A stretch of 64,000 nt of DNA. Origin: Mesotoga prima MesG1.Ag.4.2 (GTDB lineage Bacteria > Thermotogota > Thermotogae > Petrotogales > Kosmotogaceae). The notes under the pieces are model-generated. The model ran no database searches. It worked only from the letters and a program-made list of their open reading frames with translations, and had not been told where the DNA came from. Every line of letters starts with the position of its first letter. Position 1 is the first letter of the stretch. Of the stretch, positions 45,141 to 54,428 are shown piece after piece. A program made the translations under genes and the position numbers. The stretch spans positions 62,001 to 126,000 of the forward strand of contig NC_017934.1 of assembly GCF_000147715.2 (NCBI RefSeq), read 5' to 3'.

Positions 45141-46087
45141 TGATAGACATCAGAAAGGTATTTCTCTCTTTAAGAAGGCTTCTGCCCTTTCTGGGAATAG
45201 CTCTGTTCACTGTCTCGATCTACGTGCTCGTTCGTGAGTTGAGTCGATACACTATCAGCGATATTGCTGCAAAGGTCGGGGAGGTTCCGGCTTCCAGGCT
45301 TGTAATAGCGGTCTTCCTGACCTTTCTGACTTACTTGAATCTGAGCTTCTATGATCTGATCTCTTCCAGAAGGGCGGGAGTCAAACTGAAATTTACGTCG
45401 ACCGCTCTTGTTTCCTTCGTTGGATACACTTTCAGCAAGAATATCGGTTTCACGTTTCTTTCGGGTACAAGCGTCCGCTTCAGGTTATACGGAAAGTGGG
45501 GAGTAGCAGGAGGGAAGATCCTCTTAATAATAATTCTCAACTATCTTACTTTCTGGCTTGGTTTCTTCGCCCTTTCGGGAATCCTGTTCACTCTTTGGCC
45601 GCCCGTTCTTCAGAGTGCAGTCAGAGTCCCCTTCGGATCACTGAAGGTTATTGGAATAGCCTCTGCCGGGATCTACGTTCTATATATGGTAGTGGTTAGC
45701 TTCAGAAAACGTCCGTTCAGAATAAGAGGAAAGAGTTTCACTCTTCCGGGGAGGTCCTTCACGCTTGTCCAGACCGGGATATCCATTCTCGACTGGCTGC
45801 TTTCCGCAGGAGTGTTTTTCATGCTTCTCCCCCCGGAAATCGGTTATTTTGAGGTTCTTGGCGTCTTCCTGCTGTCGCAGTTTGCAGGTCTGTCGAGTCA
45901 GGTCCCCGGAGGTCTGGGAGTCTTTGAGGCGCTTACAGTAGTTATTCTCTCGCCCTCCTTAAAGCCGGATATTCTTGTGGCAGCGCTAATAATCTATAGA
46001 ATAATCTTCTACCTCGTTCCCTTCATTATCGCAGTGGTTTCTTTTGCAGTCAACGAACTCCTTTATAGAGGTTCTGAAAAGGCCTGA
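45140..46087 (+). CDS. UPF0104 / lysylphosphatidylglycerol synthase transmembrane-domain protein (YbhN-like)
   Basis: A 315-residue integral membrane protein with about eight helices and the family marks G-Y-T-F-S-K-N-I-G-F-T-F-L-S-G-T-S-V-R-F-R and S-Q-V-P-G-G-L-G-V-F-E-A. It corresponds to the membrane flippase part of MprF without the aminoacyl-transferase domain, so lipid movement is the likely role. It is translationally coupled to the formamidase-like gene. Confidence 0.88.
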   Translation: MIDIRKVFLSLRRLLPFLGIALFTVSIYVLVRELSRYTISDIAAKVGEVPASRLVIAVFLTFLTYLNLSFYDLISSRRAGVKLKFTSTALVSFVGYTFSKNIGFTFLSGTSVRFRLYGKWGVAGGKILLIIILNYLTFWLGFFALSGILFTLWPPVLQSAVRVPFGSLKVIGIASAGIYVLYMVVVSFRKRPFRIRGKSFTLPGRSFTLVQTGISILDWLLSAGVFFMLLPPEIGYFEVLGVFLLSQFAGLSSQVPGGLGVFEALTVVILSPSLKPDILVAALIIYRIIFYLVPFIIAVVSFAVNELLYRGSEKA

Positions 46088-46109
46088 GGGAGAACCGTTA
46101 TGATAGGTT

Positions 46110-46781
46110 TCAACCTGGCAGCAGGTCGAACAGTCTCTTGACGAAAGTCTCGATGCTCTCATTCTTTTCCATGAGTCCATTTTCTCGAACAAGAAGCGGG
46201 GCAGTTACAACTTTGTTTGTCTTATCGACGCACATCTCTCCGACTTCACAGGGGACGTGATCGATGGCCAGCTTTTCGACGACGGTCATCCTATCTTCGG
46301 GATTGCCCGAAGCGGTGACGGTAAGATTGGAGGCTACGTTCTCGAGAGCCCTTGCAAGTATTAAAACACCTTCTCCGATCGCTCCCAGAGGTTTCTTACC
46401 GAAGAAGCAGTTCACGATAAGCCTTTCAAGGCTCTTATTAACTCTGTAGTGATCCTCTTCGTCTTCAAATGTAGATAGGCTCTTCAAGACTCCCTTACCG
46501 CCGGGAATGACGAGCAGGTCCAGATCCTCCCAGTTGAAAGTATCAATGTTGTTTACCGGTCCGCTGAGCAGTCTTGCCGATTCTACGAGCTGGTTTCGCT
46601 TCTGTTCAAGTTCAGCCGGTTTTCCTGTCTGGTGGTTAATAACCTCGTATTGATCCTTGTCCAGTGCCAGAGAAACAACTTCAACCCCTGCCTTATCCAG
46701 GGCGAGGAAGGTCATTATGGCCTCGTCAACGGCCGTTCCATCCTCAGAGCCACAACCCGTAAGCACTACTCCACACTTCAA
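46110..46781 (-). CDS. ElbB-like DJ-1/PfpI-superfamily protein
   Basis: 223 residues clearly related to ElbB: G-V-V-L-T-G-C-G-S-E-D-G-T, E-V-I-N-H-Q-T-G, and L-L-V-I-P-G-G-K-G-V-L-K-S-L-S. The position that holds the nucleophile Cys in E. coli ElbB (L-G-F-M-C-I-A-P) here reads L-G-A-I-G-E-G-V, without Cys, so glyoxalase or chaperone chemistry is doubtful. TTG start with AAGGAGGG seven bases before. Convergent with the UPF0104 gene. Confidence 0.83.
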   Translation of the reverse strand: MKCGVVLTGCGSEDGTAVDEAIMTFLALDKAGVEVVSLALDKDQYEVINHQTGKPAELEQKRNQLVESARLLSGPVNNIDTFNWEDLDLLVIPGGKGVLKSLSTFEDEEDHYRVNKSLERLIVNCFFGKKPLGAIGEGVLILARALENVASNLTVTASGNPEDRMTVVEKLAIDHVPCEVGEMCVDKTNKVVTAPLLVRENGLMEKNESIETFVKRLFDLLPG

Positions 46782-46975
46782 TTCGGTCCCTCCTTATAGA
46801 AGCATCAAGAGTCGTTTTTCCTTAGGAAAATATAAATATTAATGGATTTTATCATCTTTGCCCCCCGTTCCAAACGGCTCGTAAGTGTGTTGGCCATCTT
46901 GACTGTTGACATGCCGGCGAGATTATTGGATATTAGTAGTGAGTTCCTGTGACTATTCGGCAAGGGGGTGCTCTT

Positions 46976-48280
46976 ATGAGAGTGGGTTTGATTCATTACA
47001 GGGCCGGACTGATGGACGGTGTTTCCCTTGAAATGGAAAAGTGGCGCAAGGTTTTCTCGAGAATGGGTCACTCGGTAGAGATCATTGCGGGAAACAACGC
47101 TCCCGGTGTCGACATTGTGATTCCGGAGATAGAATACAACGACGAGAAAAATGAAATCCTGAATTCGAAGCTCTACGGCAGTACGCCTTCATCGGAGAGC
47201 GAACTGCTCGATGAACTCTCCATCAGAACCGCCGAGATTCTAGGCAGCTTCAGATCGGTTCTCTCTGACTTCGATCTTCTTATACCGAACAACATCTGGT
47301 CGCTTGGATGGTCTATACCTGCGGGACTGGCCCTGCATGACTTCGCGGAAGAGTCGGGTAAGCCGTTTATCTCTCACAACCATGACTTCTGGTGGGACCG
47401 CCCCTATTACAGCAGTCCCTATCGAAGCGTCATGGAGCTCCTGGAAAACTACTTTCCTCCCGATCTCCCAAACGTCAAGAACCTGACGATCAACTCGATC
47501 TCCGCTTCCGATCTCTTCGAGAGGAGGGGTATCAGGGCTACCGTGGTGCCGAATGTGATGGACTTCAGCGGGCCCGTCTCTATCTCCGATGAGCGCATTC
47601 GAACGCTCAGAAGCGAGGCCGGGATAGAGAAGGGGGATATCGTCTTTCTCCAGGCAACCAGGATAACGGAGAGAAAGGCGGTCGAGATCTCTATAAGGCT
47701 AATCGCGGCTTTCAATAATATCGCGGGATCTTTGAAGGGGAAAAAGCTTTACAACGGGGAGCCGTTTACTGGGAGGGCCGTCCTCGTGTATTCCGGATTG
47801 ACCGAAAGGCAGTCGATGGACTACAGGAAAAAGCTAGATGAACTTGCGAACAAGCTCGGAGTAAAAGCGATCGACATCTCCTCTTCATCCTCCTTGAGCC
47901 AGGCGGCCTTCTTCGAATCGTACGGCGTCGCAGACATCGTTATATATCCAACCGTATTCGAGGGCTGGGGGAACCAGCTTCTGGAGGCGCTTGTGTACAG
48001 GAAGCCCCTTGCCCTCTTCAGATACAGCGTATTCAAGAGCGATATACAGAACAGCGGGATCTCTTTCGTAGATCTGGGCGATAGGTATATCTACAGCGAC
48101 GGATTGGCAGAAATACCGGAGCAGACTATCCTTAGCGCCGTTAAAGAGATCACGGAACTCCTCTTCGACAGAGAGAAATACGAAGAAACCGCGGAAAAAA
48201 ACTTCCAGATAGGAAGAGAAAAGTTCAGCCTGGAGACGCTGGGCGGCATAGTAAAGGGATTGATAACCGATCTGGTTTAG
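46976..48280 (+). CDS. Glycosyltransferase (GT4-like, GT-B fold)
   Basis: A 434-residue enzyme with an N-terminal acceptor domain (V-G-L-I-H-Y-R-A-G-L-M-D-G-V-S-L-E-M-E-K-W at the start) and a C-terminal nucleotide-sugar domain with V-F-E-G-W-G-N-Q-L-L-E-A-L, the E-x7-E signature of GT4 retaining enzymes. F-L-Q-A-T-R-I-T-E-R-K-A marks the interdomain hinge. ATG 46976 follows AAGGGGGTG. It may build a glycolipid or compatible solute. Convergent with the DUF362 gene. Confidence 0.86.
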   Translation: MRVGLIHYRAGLMDGVSLEMEKWRKVFSRMGHSVEIIAGNNAPGVDIVIPEIEYNDEKNEILNSKLYGSTPSSESELLDELSIRTAEILGSFRSVLSDFDLLIPNNIWSLGWSIPAGLALHDFAEESGKPFISHNHDFWWDRPYYSSPYRSVMELLENYFPPDLPNVKNLTINSISASDLFERRGIRATVVPNVMDFSGPVSISDERIRTLRSEAGIEKGDIVFLQATRITERKAVEISIRLIAAFNNIAGSLKGKKLYNGEPFTGRAVLVYSGLTERQSMDYRKKLDELANKLGVKAIDISSSSSLSQAAFFESYGVADIVIYPTVFEGWGNQLLEALVYRKPLALFRYSVFKSDIQNSGISFVDLGDRYIYSDGLAEIPEQTILSAVKEITELLFDREKYEETAEKNFQIGREKFSLETLGGIVKGLITDLV

Positions 48281-48313
48281 ACTAAGTAATCAGGCTAACA
48301 CGAATCCAAGTTT

Positions 48314-49384
48314 CTATCTGCCGAAGCAGGCTACTTTCTCGAGTTTGTAGCTCCTTTCGCCCAGGCCGATCTTTTCGGCGTGCTCAAGCTGGTGGCGCCA
48401 GCTAATTCCGGGATGGGCCCTTTCGAAGGGGTCGTATCCGAGCCTTCCTATCACCAGATCTATGCAAGCCTTGTCCACCGCTACGGGATCTCTGCCCACC
48501 ACTATGCCGATGTCTTCCACGACTGGAGGCCTGTTTATGTGCCAGCAGTCGCAGTCTGGCGATACGTTGTTTATGAAGGAGATATATAAAGCATTCTTTC
48601 CCTTTGAGGCCGCCAGAGCGTATTCTGCGATCTTCTTGCTTAGAGATTCCGGCGTTCCTCCAGCACCTGCACTCATCGCGCCATAATTGCACATGGCTAT
48701 GCACTGGCCGCATCCGATACAGACCTCATAATCTATTCTTGCGACCCTATCGACAGTAATAGCACCAGTAGGGCAGTTCTTTTCACACATTCCGCAGGCT
48801 ACACAGTTCTTCTCTCTTACTACGGGTTTCGATTCCGAGTGTTGCTCCATCTTTCCTGCCCTCGACGCCGAACCCATTCCGATGTTCTTCAGAGCGCCTC
48901 CAAAGCCCGTTTGTTCGTGCCCTTTGAAGTGGCTGACTACTACAAGCGAGTCGGCGAGAGCAATGGCCGATGCGATCTTAGCCTTCTTTATGTAATCTCC
49001 CTCAATTTCCACATCTATTTCATCGGAACCTCTCAAGCCGTCGGCGATCACTACGGGAACGCCCACAGATTCCATTGTGAAACCGTTCAGGGAGGCGGTT
49101 GTGATATGATCGACTGCGTTTGATCTGCTCCCTTTGTAAAGAGTGTTCGCATCAGTGAGGAAGGGAACGGCCCCCAGTTTCTTTATCTGATCGGCGATCA
49201 CCCTCAGATAGTTTGGCCGGATGTATGCGAGATTTCCGTACTCCCCGAAGTGAAGCTTGATGGCGACAAGTTTATCCTTCTGGACCACATCTTCAAGTCC
49301 GGCTCTCTTAAGTAAGGCCTCGACTTTTTTCAGAAGTCCCATTTCGGGAGTCGTCTCCATGTTTGTAAAGAAGACCTTGCTCAT
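48314..49384 (-). CDS. DUF362 protein with two 4Fe-4S clusters
   Basis: About 356 residues. The DUF362 part includes A-I-K-L-H-F-G-E-Y-G-N, H-I-T-T-A-S-L-N-G and V-S-H-F-K-G-H-E-Q-T-G-F-G-G-A-L-K-N-I-G-M-G, and encloses a ferredoxin-like insert near 190-245: C-V-A-C-G-M-C-E-K-N-C-P and C-I-G-C-G-Q-C-I-A-M-C. The function is unsettled; electron transfer or a metal-centre role is likely. ATG 49384 has AGAGGGG upstream. About 300 bases with no gene lie between it and the hybrid kinase gene. Confidence 0.9.
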   Translation of the reverse strand: MSKVFFTNMETTPEMGLLKKVEALLKRAGLEDVVQKDKLVAIKLHFGEYGNLAYIRPNYLRVIADQIKKLGAVPFLTDANTLYKGSRSNAVDHITTASLNGFTMESVGVPVVIADGLRGSDEIDVEIEGDYIKKAKIASAIALADSLVVVSHFKGHEQTGFGGALKNIGMGSASRAGKMEQHSESKPVVREKNCVACGMCEKNCPTGAITVDRVARIDYEVCIGCGQCIAMCNYGAMSAGAGGTPESLSKKIAEYALAASKGKNALYISFINNVSPDCDCWHINRPPVVEDIGIVVGRDPVAVDKACIDLVIGRLGYDPFERAHPGISWRHQLEHAEKIGLGERSYKLEKVACFGR

Positions 49385-49702
49385 ACTGTTCCCCTCTCTT
49401 TCCAAAGGATTTTCGCCTGGGACTGTCCAATGCCTACGCTCTAGAACTTTCCAGTCACGACAGGTTTTTCGGCGTTAGAGACAATGATCTCAATGTTATC
49501 ATATCGAAAATTCCAGTACTTCTCTAAACGGAGAATTTCTGCTGGCTGAGGTTCAGGGTTCCTCATAGACCGGATTATAGCGAAGTGAATTGCATTCTAG
49601 AAATTTGTCTGGGATCATCTCTGCTGAGAAAATTCAGAGAGTATTGACGATCCTTGAAAACCCAGGTAGAAGCGAGAGACCTTCTGTTGCAGTCGCCGCT
49701 CC

Positions 49703-52510
49703 TCACTCCCAGAGCTTACGATAAATCCTCTTGAGCTCTGCTATCCCGTCTGATATCTGGTTTTCATCGCCGCTCTTCCCGGCCGTCTCGATTTTAAAGC
49801 CGACCCCGGAAATCTCTTCAACCCCATACATTCTGCCGGAACCCTTAAGACTGTGGCCTTCTCTTGCGATCGAACCCATGTCTTTCCTTTCAAGAGCACT
49901 TTCGAGAGTAGCCACTGTCTTGTCGATGTGTTTCCCGTACTCCTCGAACATGGCCGAGGCCTCTTCCATGGAGAGCCCCATATCCTTCGCGAAGACTGTG
50001 ATATTGTCCGGCGAATGCTTTCCCTCTCGCTGAATTGGACGGACTCCGGATCTCTTGTTACCCGTCTTCCCGAATATGCCCAGGTGGTATCGCACGATCT
50101 CGAGAAGATCCGACTGCCTGACCGGCTTTCCCAAAAAGCCGTCACAACCGGCCTCGATCGTCTTCTCCTCGTCTCCCTGCATCGTATGTGCGGTCAGGGC
50201 AACGATTGGTATCTTGTAACCCTCTTGTCTAAGGGCCTTTGTAGCTTCATAGCCGTCCATGATCGGCATCTGCATGTCCATAAGGATGAGATTGTACTGG
50301 TTGAAGTTTCTCACCATTTCGATCGCCTGCTTGCCATTTCCGGCAACGTCGACAGAGTAACCGGCCTTTTCAAGAACTTCTTTTATAAGCAGCTGATTGG
50401 CTTCGTTGTCTTCCGTTAGCAATATCCTGTATTTGACGTTGTCCTGCCCCGGGCCGAGGTCCATGTAGTTGCCGATCTTGCCGATAAGTTCGTCTTCCTT
50501 TACGGGCTTTTGAATTATTTCGTTTACTTTCTTCCCGAAATGGATTTCGTTCTCGGTGGTATCTGTGATCACAATGACGGCAGCTTCGTCTATCCCATCT
50601 AGCGCGGCAAGGGCATCGTCGGCATTCTTTGGCGCGTCTACCACTGCAAGGGACGCACCTAATTCCCTTACAGCTCTCGAGAGATTCGAAAGGTTTTTCA
50701 CAGATTCGTAGTGCACTCCATTTCTCTTGAGCATCGCGCCGACGATTGTCAGGAAGTCCTCGTCGTCGGAGGCGACAACAACCTTTCCCGTTGGCGGCAA
50801 TTCGGGTTTCTCCTTTTGCTTCGGTACTTCCTTGGAAACGTTAGAAGGAATCCTAACTGTGACTTTCGAACCCTCGCCAACCTTGCTCTCGAAGCGTATT
50901 GACCCGCCCATCAGTTCAACGATCTTCTTCGTTATGGTTAAACCGAGTCCCGTTCCGCCAAACTTCCTCGACATCGTACCGTCGGCCTGAATAAAGGGCT
51001 CGAAGATCTTGTCTATCTCTTCTCTGGAGACTCCCGAACCTGTATCCTGAACCGTGTATATCAGGTGGTGGCCATCGTAATCGAGAAGCACTGAAACGTA
51101 ACCTTTGTCAGTAAACTTGAGTCCGTTGGATACCAGATTGGTCAGGACCTGTCTCACCCTAAATTCGTCTCCATCGACGTATTCTGGAACCCTTTCTGTA
51201 ATGCTGTTTGCGAAATGCAATCCCTTCGAATACGCCATGGGCAGATATGTTTCGGTGATCTCTTTCACCAGCTTTGCAGGGCTGTACGGGGAGATTATCA
51301 GATCGAATCTCGCCGCTTCGATCTTTGAGAGGTCTAGAACATCGTTTATGAGACTGAGAAGATGTTCCCCGCTCCTGTATATTGTCTTGAGATACTTCAT
51401 TTTTTCCAGATTCGTCTCATCGTTCATCAGTAGCTCGGCAAAACCGAGAATCGCATTCATAGGGGTGCGCATCTCGTGGGACATGTTTGCCAGAAACTCC
51501 GATTTCATCTTGCTGGCCTGCTGTGCCTCCTTCGAAACCTTCCTGAGCATTTCATTCGAATTCTTCAGTCTGTCAAGCGTCTTTTCAATGAAGACCATCG
51601 TGTTGTTCAGTTCTGAGGCGATCTCGCCCAACTCGTCATTAGAATTGAGTTTAACCCTGACAAAGGAGCCCTTCTTTATCGACTCGAAACCCTTCAGCAG
51701 CTCCGACAGGGCCTTGGATATATGGGCGTTGAGAGTGAAGGACAGCACGAAGGAAAAGCCGAATACCCCGAGTAACACAATGCTGAGTATCGGGAGTAGC
51801 CTATTCCTGAGCATCACCATTAGACCCTCAGACTGCAACACATAGATGTCGGCTCCGCCGATCGAAACCTTGTCGGCGAGGAACAACGATCCCGAGGAGA
51901 AGAAAGAGAAGGCGGGCCTCGGTTCGCTCACGGTGAAGGGGATTTCACTTGACCACCTCTCCTCATCCAGCACCGTTCTCACATAGAGGCCGGAATCCGA
52001 GAACTCTCTCGGGATCACGAAGTGATCATCGATCAGAAGGAAGGCGATTCCGTCCTGCCCAAGAAATGCCGACAGTTCTTCCACATCTTCATTGTCGAAG
52101 ACAATTCCGGCAACGTATCGCGATTCGTTGCTCTCTACAGTCGAGAAGTAGACGAGCTGTCCCTCGAGCATTTTGAATCCGTTTTCTGCTTCTTCGATTT
52201 CGTTTAACTGCCCTTCTGAGATGGCTGGCCTGTTAAGAATTGTCTTTCGCTCGTCTCCAAGTCGAATGAGAATATCGCAACCATCATCAATAACTCCCTC
52301 AAGCGAATAACCGTCGACAAAAACCTTCATATCCTTGCGCAAGTCGATAAACCACTGAAAGACGGATTGCTTCTTTGAGCTTAGATAGCTCTTGTATTCG
52401 TCGGTCGCTGTGCGGACAAATGTGACGGAAAGCAGAGCTACAAGGACAGTCAAGACTGCCAGGACGAAGAGCAGAAACTGTAACGATATCTTTCTACTTA
52501 GTTTTCTCAT
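49703..52510 (-). CDS. Hybrid sensor histidine kinase (HAMP-HisKA-HATPase-REC-REC-HPt)
   Basis: About 935 residues. Membrane helices near 8-30 and 235-260 bracket an extracytoplasmic sensor. A HAMP follows, then H box F-L-A-N-M-S-H-E-M-R-T-P-M-N, ATPase boxes N-L-V-S-N-G-L-K-F and G-G-T-G-L-G-L-T-I. The first receiver (about 570-690) has V-V-D-A-P in place of the usual D-x-x-M-P pocket. The second receiver is intact (T-E-D-N-E, L-I-L-M-D-M-Q-M-P, P-I-V-A-L-T-A). The C-terminal HPt has the phosphorelay His in G-H-S-L-K-G-S-G. Such phosphorelays need a separate output regulator, not found here. ATG 52510 lies 12 bases after AGGAGG. Confidence 0.9.
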   Translation of the reverse strand: MRKLSRKISLQFLLFVLAVLTVLVALLSVTFVRTATDEYKSYLSSKKQSVFQWFIDLRKDMKVFVDGYSLEGVIDDGCDILIRLGDERKTILNRPAISEGQLNEIEEAENGFKMLEGQLVYFSTVESNESRYVAGIVFDNEDVEELSAFLGQDGIAFLLIDDHFVIPREFSDSGLYVRTVLDEERWSSEIPFTVSEPRPAFSFFSSGSLFLADKVSIGGADIYVLQSEGLMVMLRNRLLPILSIVLLGVFGFSFVLSFTLNAHISKALSELLKGFESIKKGSFVRVKLNSNDELGEIASELNNTMVFIEKTLDRLKNSNEMLRKVSKEAQQASKMKSEFLANMSHEMRTPMNAILGFAELLMNDETNLEKMKYLKTIYRSGEHLLSLINDVLDLSKIEAARFDLIISPYSPAKLVKEITETYLPMAYSKGLHFANSITERVPEYVDGDEFRVRQVLTNLVSNGLKFTDKGYVSVLLDYDGHHLIYTVQDTGSGVSREEIDKIFEPFIQADGTMSRKFGGTGLGLTITKKIVELMGGSIRFESKVGEGSKVTVRIPSNVSKEVPKQKEKPELPPTGKVVVASDDEDFLTIVGAMLKRNGVHYESVKNLSNLSRAVRELGASLAVVDAPKNADDALAALDGIDEAAVIVITDTTENEIHFGKKVNEIIQKPVKEDELIGKIGNYMDLGPGQDNVKYRILLTEDNEANQLLIKEVLEKAGYSVDVAGNGKQAIEMVRNFNQYNLILMDMQMPIMDGYEATKALRQEGYKIPIVALTAHTMQGDEEKTIEAGCDGFLGKPVRQSDLLEIVRYHLGIFGKTGNKRSGVRPIQREGKHSPDNITVFAKDMGLSMEEASAMFEEYGKHIDKTVATLESALERKDMGSIAREGHSLKGSGRMYGVEEISGVGFKIETAGKSGDENQISDGIAELKRIYRKLWE

Positions 52511-52554
52511 AAAATGACTCTGCCTCCTCAACTGGACAAGACTGCATCACAATT

Positions 52555-53046
52555 TCATTTGCCGACGTTGAACTCCCATTGCACGTCCATGATTCTACCC
52601 TCGAGAGTTACGGAGTAGTAAATGGACGTATCTAGATAGACACAAAATGCGATTAACAGGCCCTCTGAATCAATAGCTATATAAGGATTGTACCTCTCCG
52701 TCTGGAAGATATACTCCTCACCAATTATGAAGAGATCGGCCCAGACTCCTTCAACGGGTTCTCCGCGCTTACACTTCCCCGTAACGGCCACATTCAGGAA
52801 CGATACACGTGAGGGACCTTCCGGCAGCTCGAAGAACAACAAACCGACAACATCCTTTATCGGGAAATCGAGGTTGGATATTGCATCGAATGGAATCGCT
52901 GTTACGGTGGCGAAACTGCCTTCTTCCATTTCGTACCCTCTAGAAGTAAATTCGGAGTAGCTGCCTATAAGCGGTTCGATCTGTTGGATATCGACAGACA
53001 AACCAACAGATGCGATAACCACAAAGACAATCAACACGAGTCTCAA
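52555..53046 (-). CDS. Hypothetical secreted protein, 163 residues
   Basis: An N-terminal signal peptide (about 1-18: hydrophobic, ending V-G-L-S-V-D) is followed by a beta-rich domain with no recognised motif; C-K-R-G-E-P-V and F-C-V-Y-L-D contain its two cysteines. TTG start with AAGGAG about 12 bases upstream. It lies 45 bases before the hybrid kinase start on the same strand, so it may supply or modulate the kinase's external signal (inference). Confidence 0.65.
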   Translation of the reverse strand: MRLVLIVFVVIASVGLSVDIQQIEPLIGSYSEFTSRGYEMEEGSFATVTAIPFDAISNLDFPIKDVVGLLFFELPEGPSRVSFLNVAVTGKCKRGEPVEGVWADLFIIGEEYIFQTERYNPYIAIDSEGLLIAFCVYLDTSIYYSVTLEGRIMDVQWEFNVGK

Positions 53047-53129
53047 AACCTAATCTCTCCTTCGCGTTAAGAAATGTGACCTTGTCTCAAAGAGATTATA
53101 TTACGCAAGGGCCGGATATCATAAGAACA

Positions 53130-53164
53130 GGAGCTCACAGATTAGATTGCTTTCCGTGAGCTCC
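53130..53164 (-). terminator. Hairpin after the SYLF-domain gene
   Basis: GGAGCTCAC / GTGAGCTCC, a perfect 9-bp stem (53130-53138 and 53156-53164) with a 17-base loop; the minus strand then reads TGTTCTTAT. Probable terminator of the 55135-53211 gene group. Confidence 0.6.
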
Positions 53165-53210
53165 AGTTGCATCTCAATAGATAAATGGTGTTTCCGTAAC
53201 AGTTACACGA

Positions 53211-53879
53211 TTAGTTCAGCCGAACAATAAGAGATTCGAGAAAGTTTATCAGTTCATTTACATCGTCTCCGATTGCTTCCTTCTCGATAATCTCCTGAGG
53301 AGTCAAAGACAGCCCGTAATACTCCCTGTTCGTATCCGAATCCTGCCGGATTATAGATCCTCCCAGGGAAACGCCGGCGAATATACCGTTGCTGACAGAG
53401 TAAGAGTAGATAGCCGCTTCGAGTTTGTAATCGGTGTCGGCGGAGAGAGTCTTTCCGGTAGGTCCGGCCGAAATAGAGGCGCTTCCGCCGAGGGTAACGT
53501 TGTTGCCCAGGAAACCTTCTATACCCTTCTCATTCATTATTACGAATACAAGCCCGCTCTTTTGAACACCGGCCTGAAATCCGTAGCTGATACCGTATAG
53601 CTTTAGAAAAAGAGGGCCATACCAGCGTCCATCCTCTGCTCTCTTCAGCAGAAAGCCCTCTCCAAACTGCCCGCCAAAACCTAGCGCAGCCTTCACCATT
53701 TCGGGATAAATAACTATCCCATTTGACTTGCTCAACAACTCAATAAAAGAACCGCTGTCTTCCGTTTGCGTGAGCTCTTGAAGGACGCCCAGGGCGTTCT
53801 GGATCCGTTCCTTTGGTAAACTTGCCCCAAATGTCGAGAAAGAAGCCATCATGATCACCACCAGTATCAGTTTTTTCAT
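53211..53879 (-). CDS. SYLF/Ysc84-type lipid-binding domain protein, secreted
   Basis: 222 residues: signal peptide (1-19, ending F-G-A-S) and an Ysc84-like domain with S-N-G-I-V-I-Y-P-E-M-V-K-A-A-L-G-F-G-G-Q-F-G-E-G, W-Y-G-P-L-F-L-K-L-Y-G-I-S-Y-G-F-Q-A-G and A-D-T-D-Y-K-L-E-A-A-I-Y-S-Y-S. Bacterial members are exported phospholipid-binding proteins. It shares its strand with a lipoprotein and a glycerophosphodiester phosphodiesterase, consistent with an envelope-lipid theme. Confidence 0.88.
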   Translation of the reverse strand: MKKLILVVIMMASFSTFGASLPKERIQNALGVLQELTQTEDSGSFIELLSKSNGIVIYPEMVKAALGFGGQFGEGFLLKRAEDGRWYGPLFLKLYGISYGFQAGVQKSGLVFVIMNEKGIEGFLGNNVTLGGSASISAGPTGKTLSADTDYKLEAAIYSYSVSNGIFAGVSLGGSIIRQDSDTNREYYGLSLTPQEIIEKEAIGDDVNELINFLESLIVRLN

Positions 53880-53903
53880 TTCAATCCCTCCCCGTTGTTC
53901 ATT

Positions 53904-54428
53904 CTATTTCACATTGAGGAAAATATCCTGTTTCTCCTGGCCAAATGTGACGCTTATCAACCTGAATTCCCCTTTGGAAGAGATGTGCGAATAGTCGCCT
54001 TTCTCAACCTTTACCTCCTGATACTGGAAATAAGGGAGATCCTGAACGAAAGAGAAAACGCTACCTTTCGAGTCGGTCACGGCATAGAGGAACCTCAGCG
54101 CGTCGATTATCTCTGATTTGATCACAGCAACCGTCACATATCCCCCCTTGACTTCGCTCTGAGGAAAGTCTTTCGAGAAGATCTGTCTACCCTCTCCGTC
54201 GTAGGCCGCCACGGTCAACAGGGGTTTTCCAGAAACGTCAAGCTTGATCTTGGTGAAACTTATCTCGCTTTCTTCCAGTCCGCAAAGGGCGAGAATCTCC
54301 TCTCTGGAAAGTGTGAGTTTTTCCTCTGCTGGATTGGGTTTCTCGCCACAGGAGGACACGGCAAGAATTGTCAGCAAGGCTAAATTAACAAGAACCACTA
54401 TCAGACTCTTTCGGCTGTCAAATTTCAT
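53904..54428 (-). CDS. Hypothetical lipoprotein, 174 residues
   Basis: Signal peptide ending A-V-S-S-C (Cys about 27) marks it as a lipoprotein. The mature part has L-T-L-S-R-E-E-I-L-A-L-C-G-L-E-E and a beta-rich body with F-Y-S/F-V-Q-D-L-P-Y-F-Q-Y-Q-E-V type strands; I do not recognise the family. ATG preceded by GGAGGTAGT and overlapping the stop of the phosphodiesterase gene by four bases. Confidence 0.72.
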   Translation of the reverse strand: MKFDSRKSLIVVLVNLALLTILAVSSCGEKPNPAEEKLTLSREEILALCGLEESEISFTKIKLDVSGKPLLTVAAYDGEGRQIFSKDFPQSEVKGGYVTVAVIKSEIIDALRFLYAVTDSKGSVFSFVQDLPYFQYQEVKVEKGDYSHISSKGEFRLISVTFGQEKQDIFLNVK

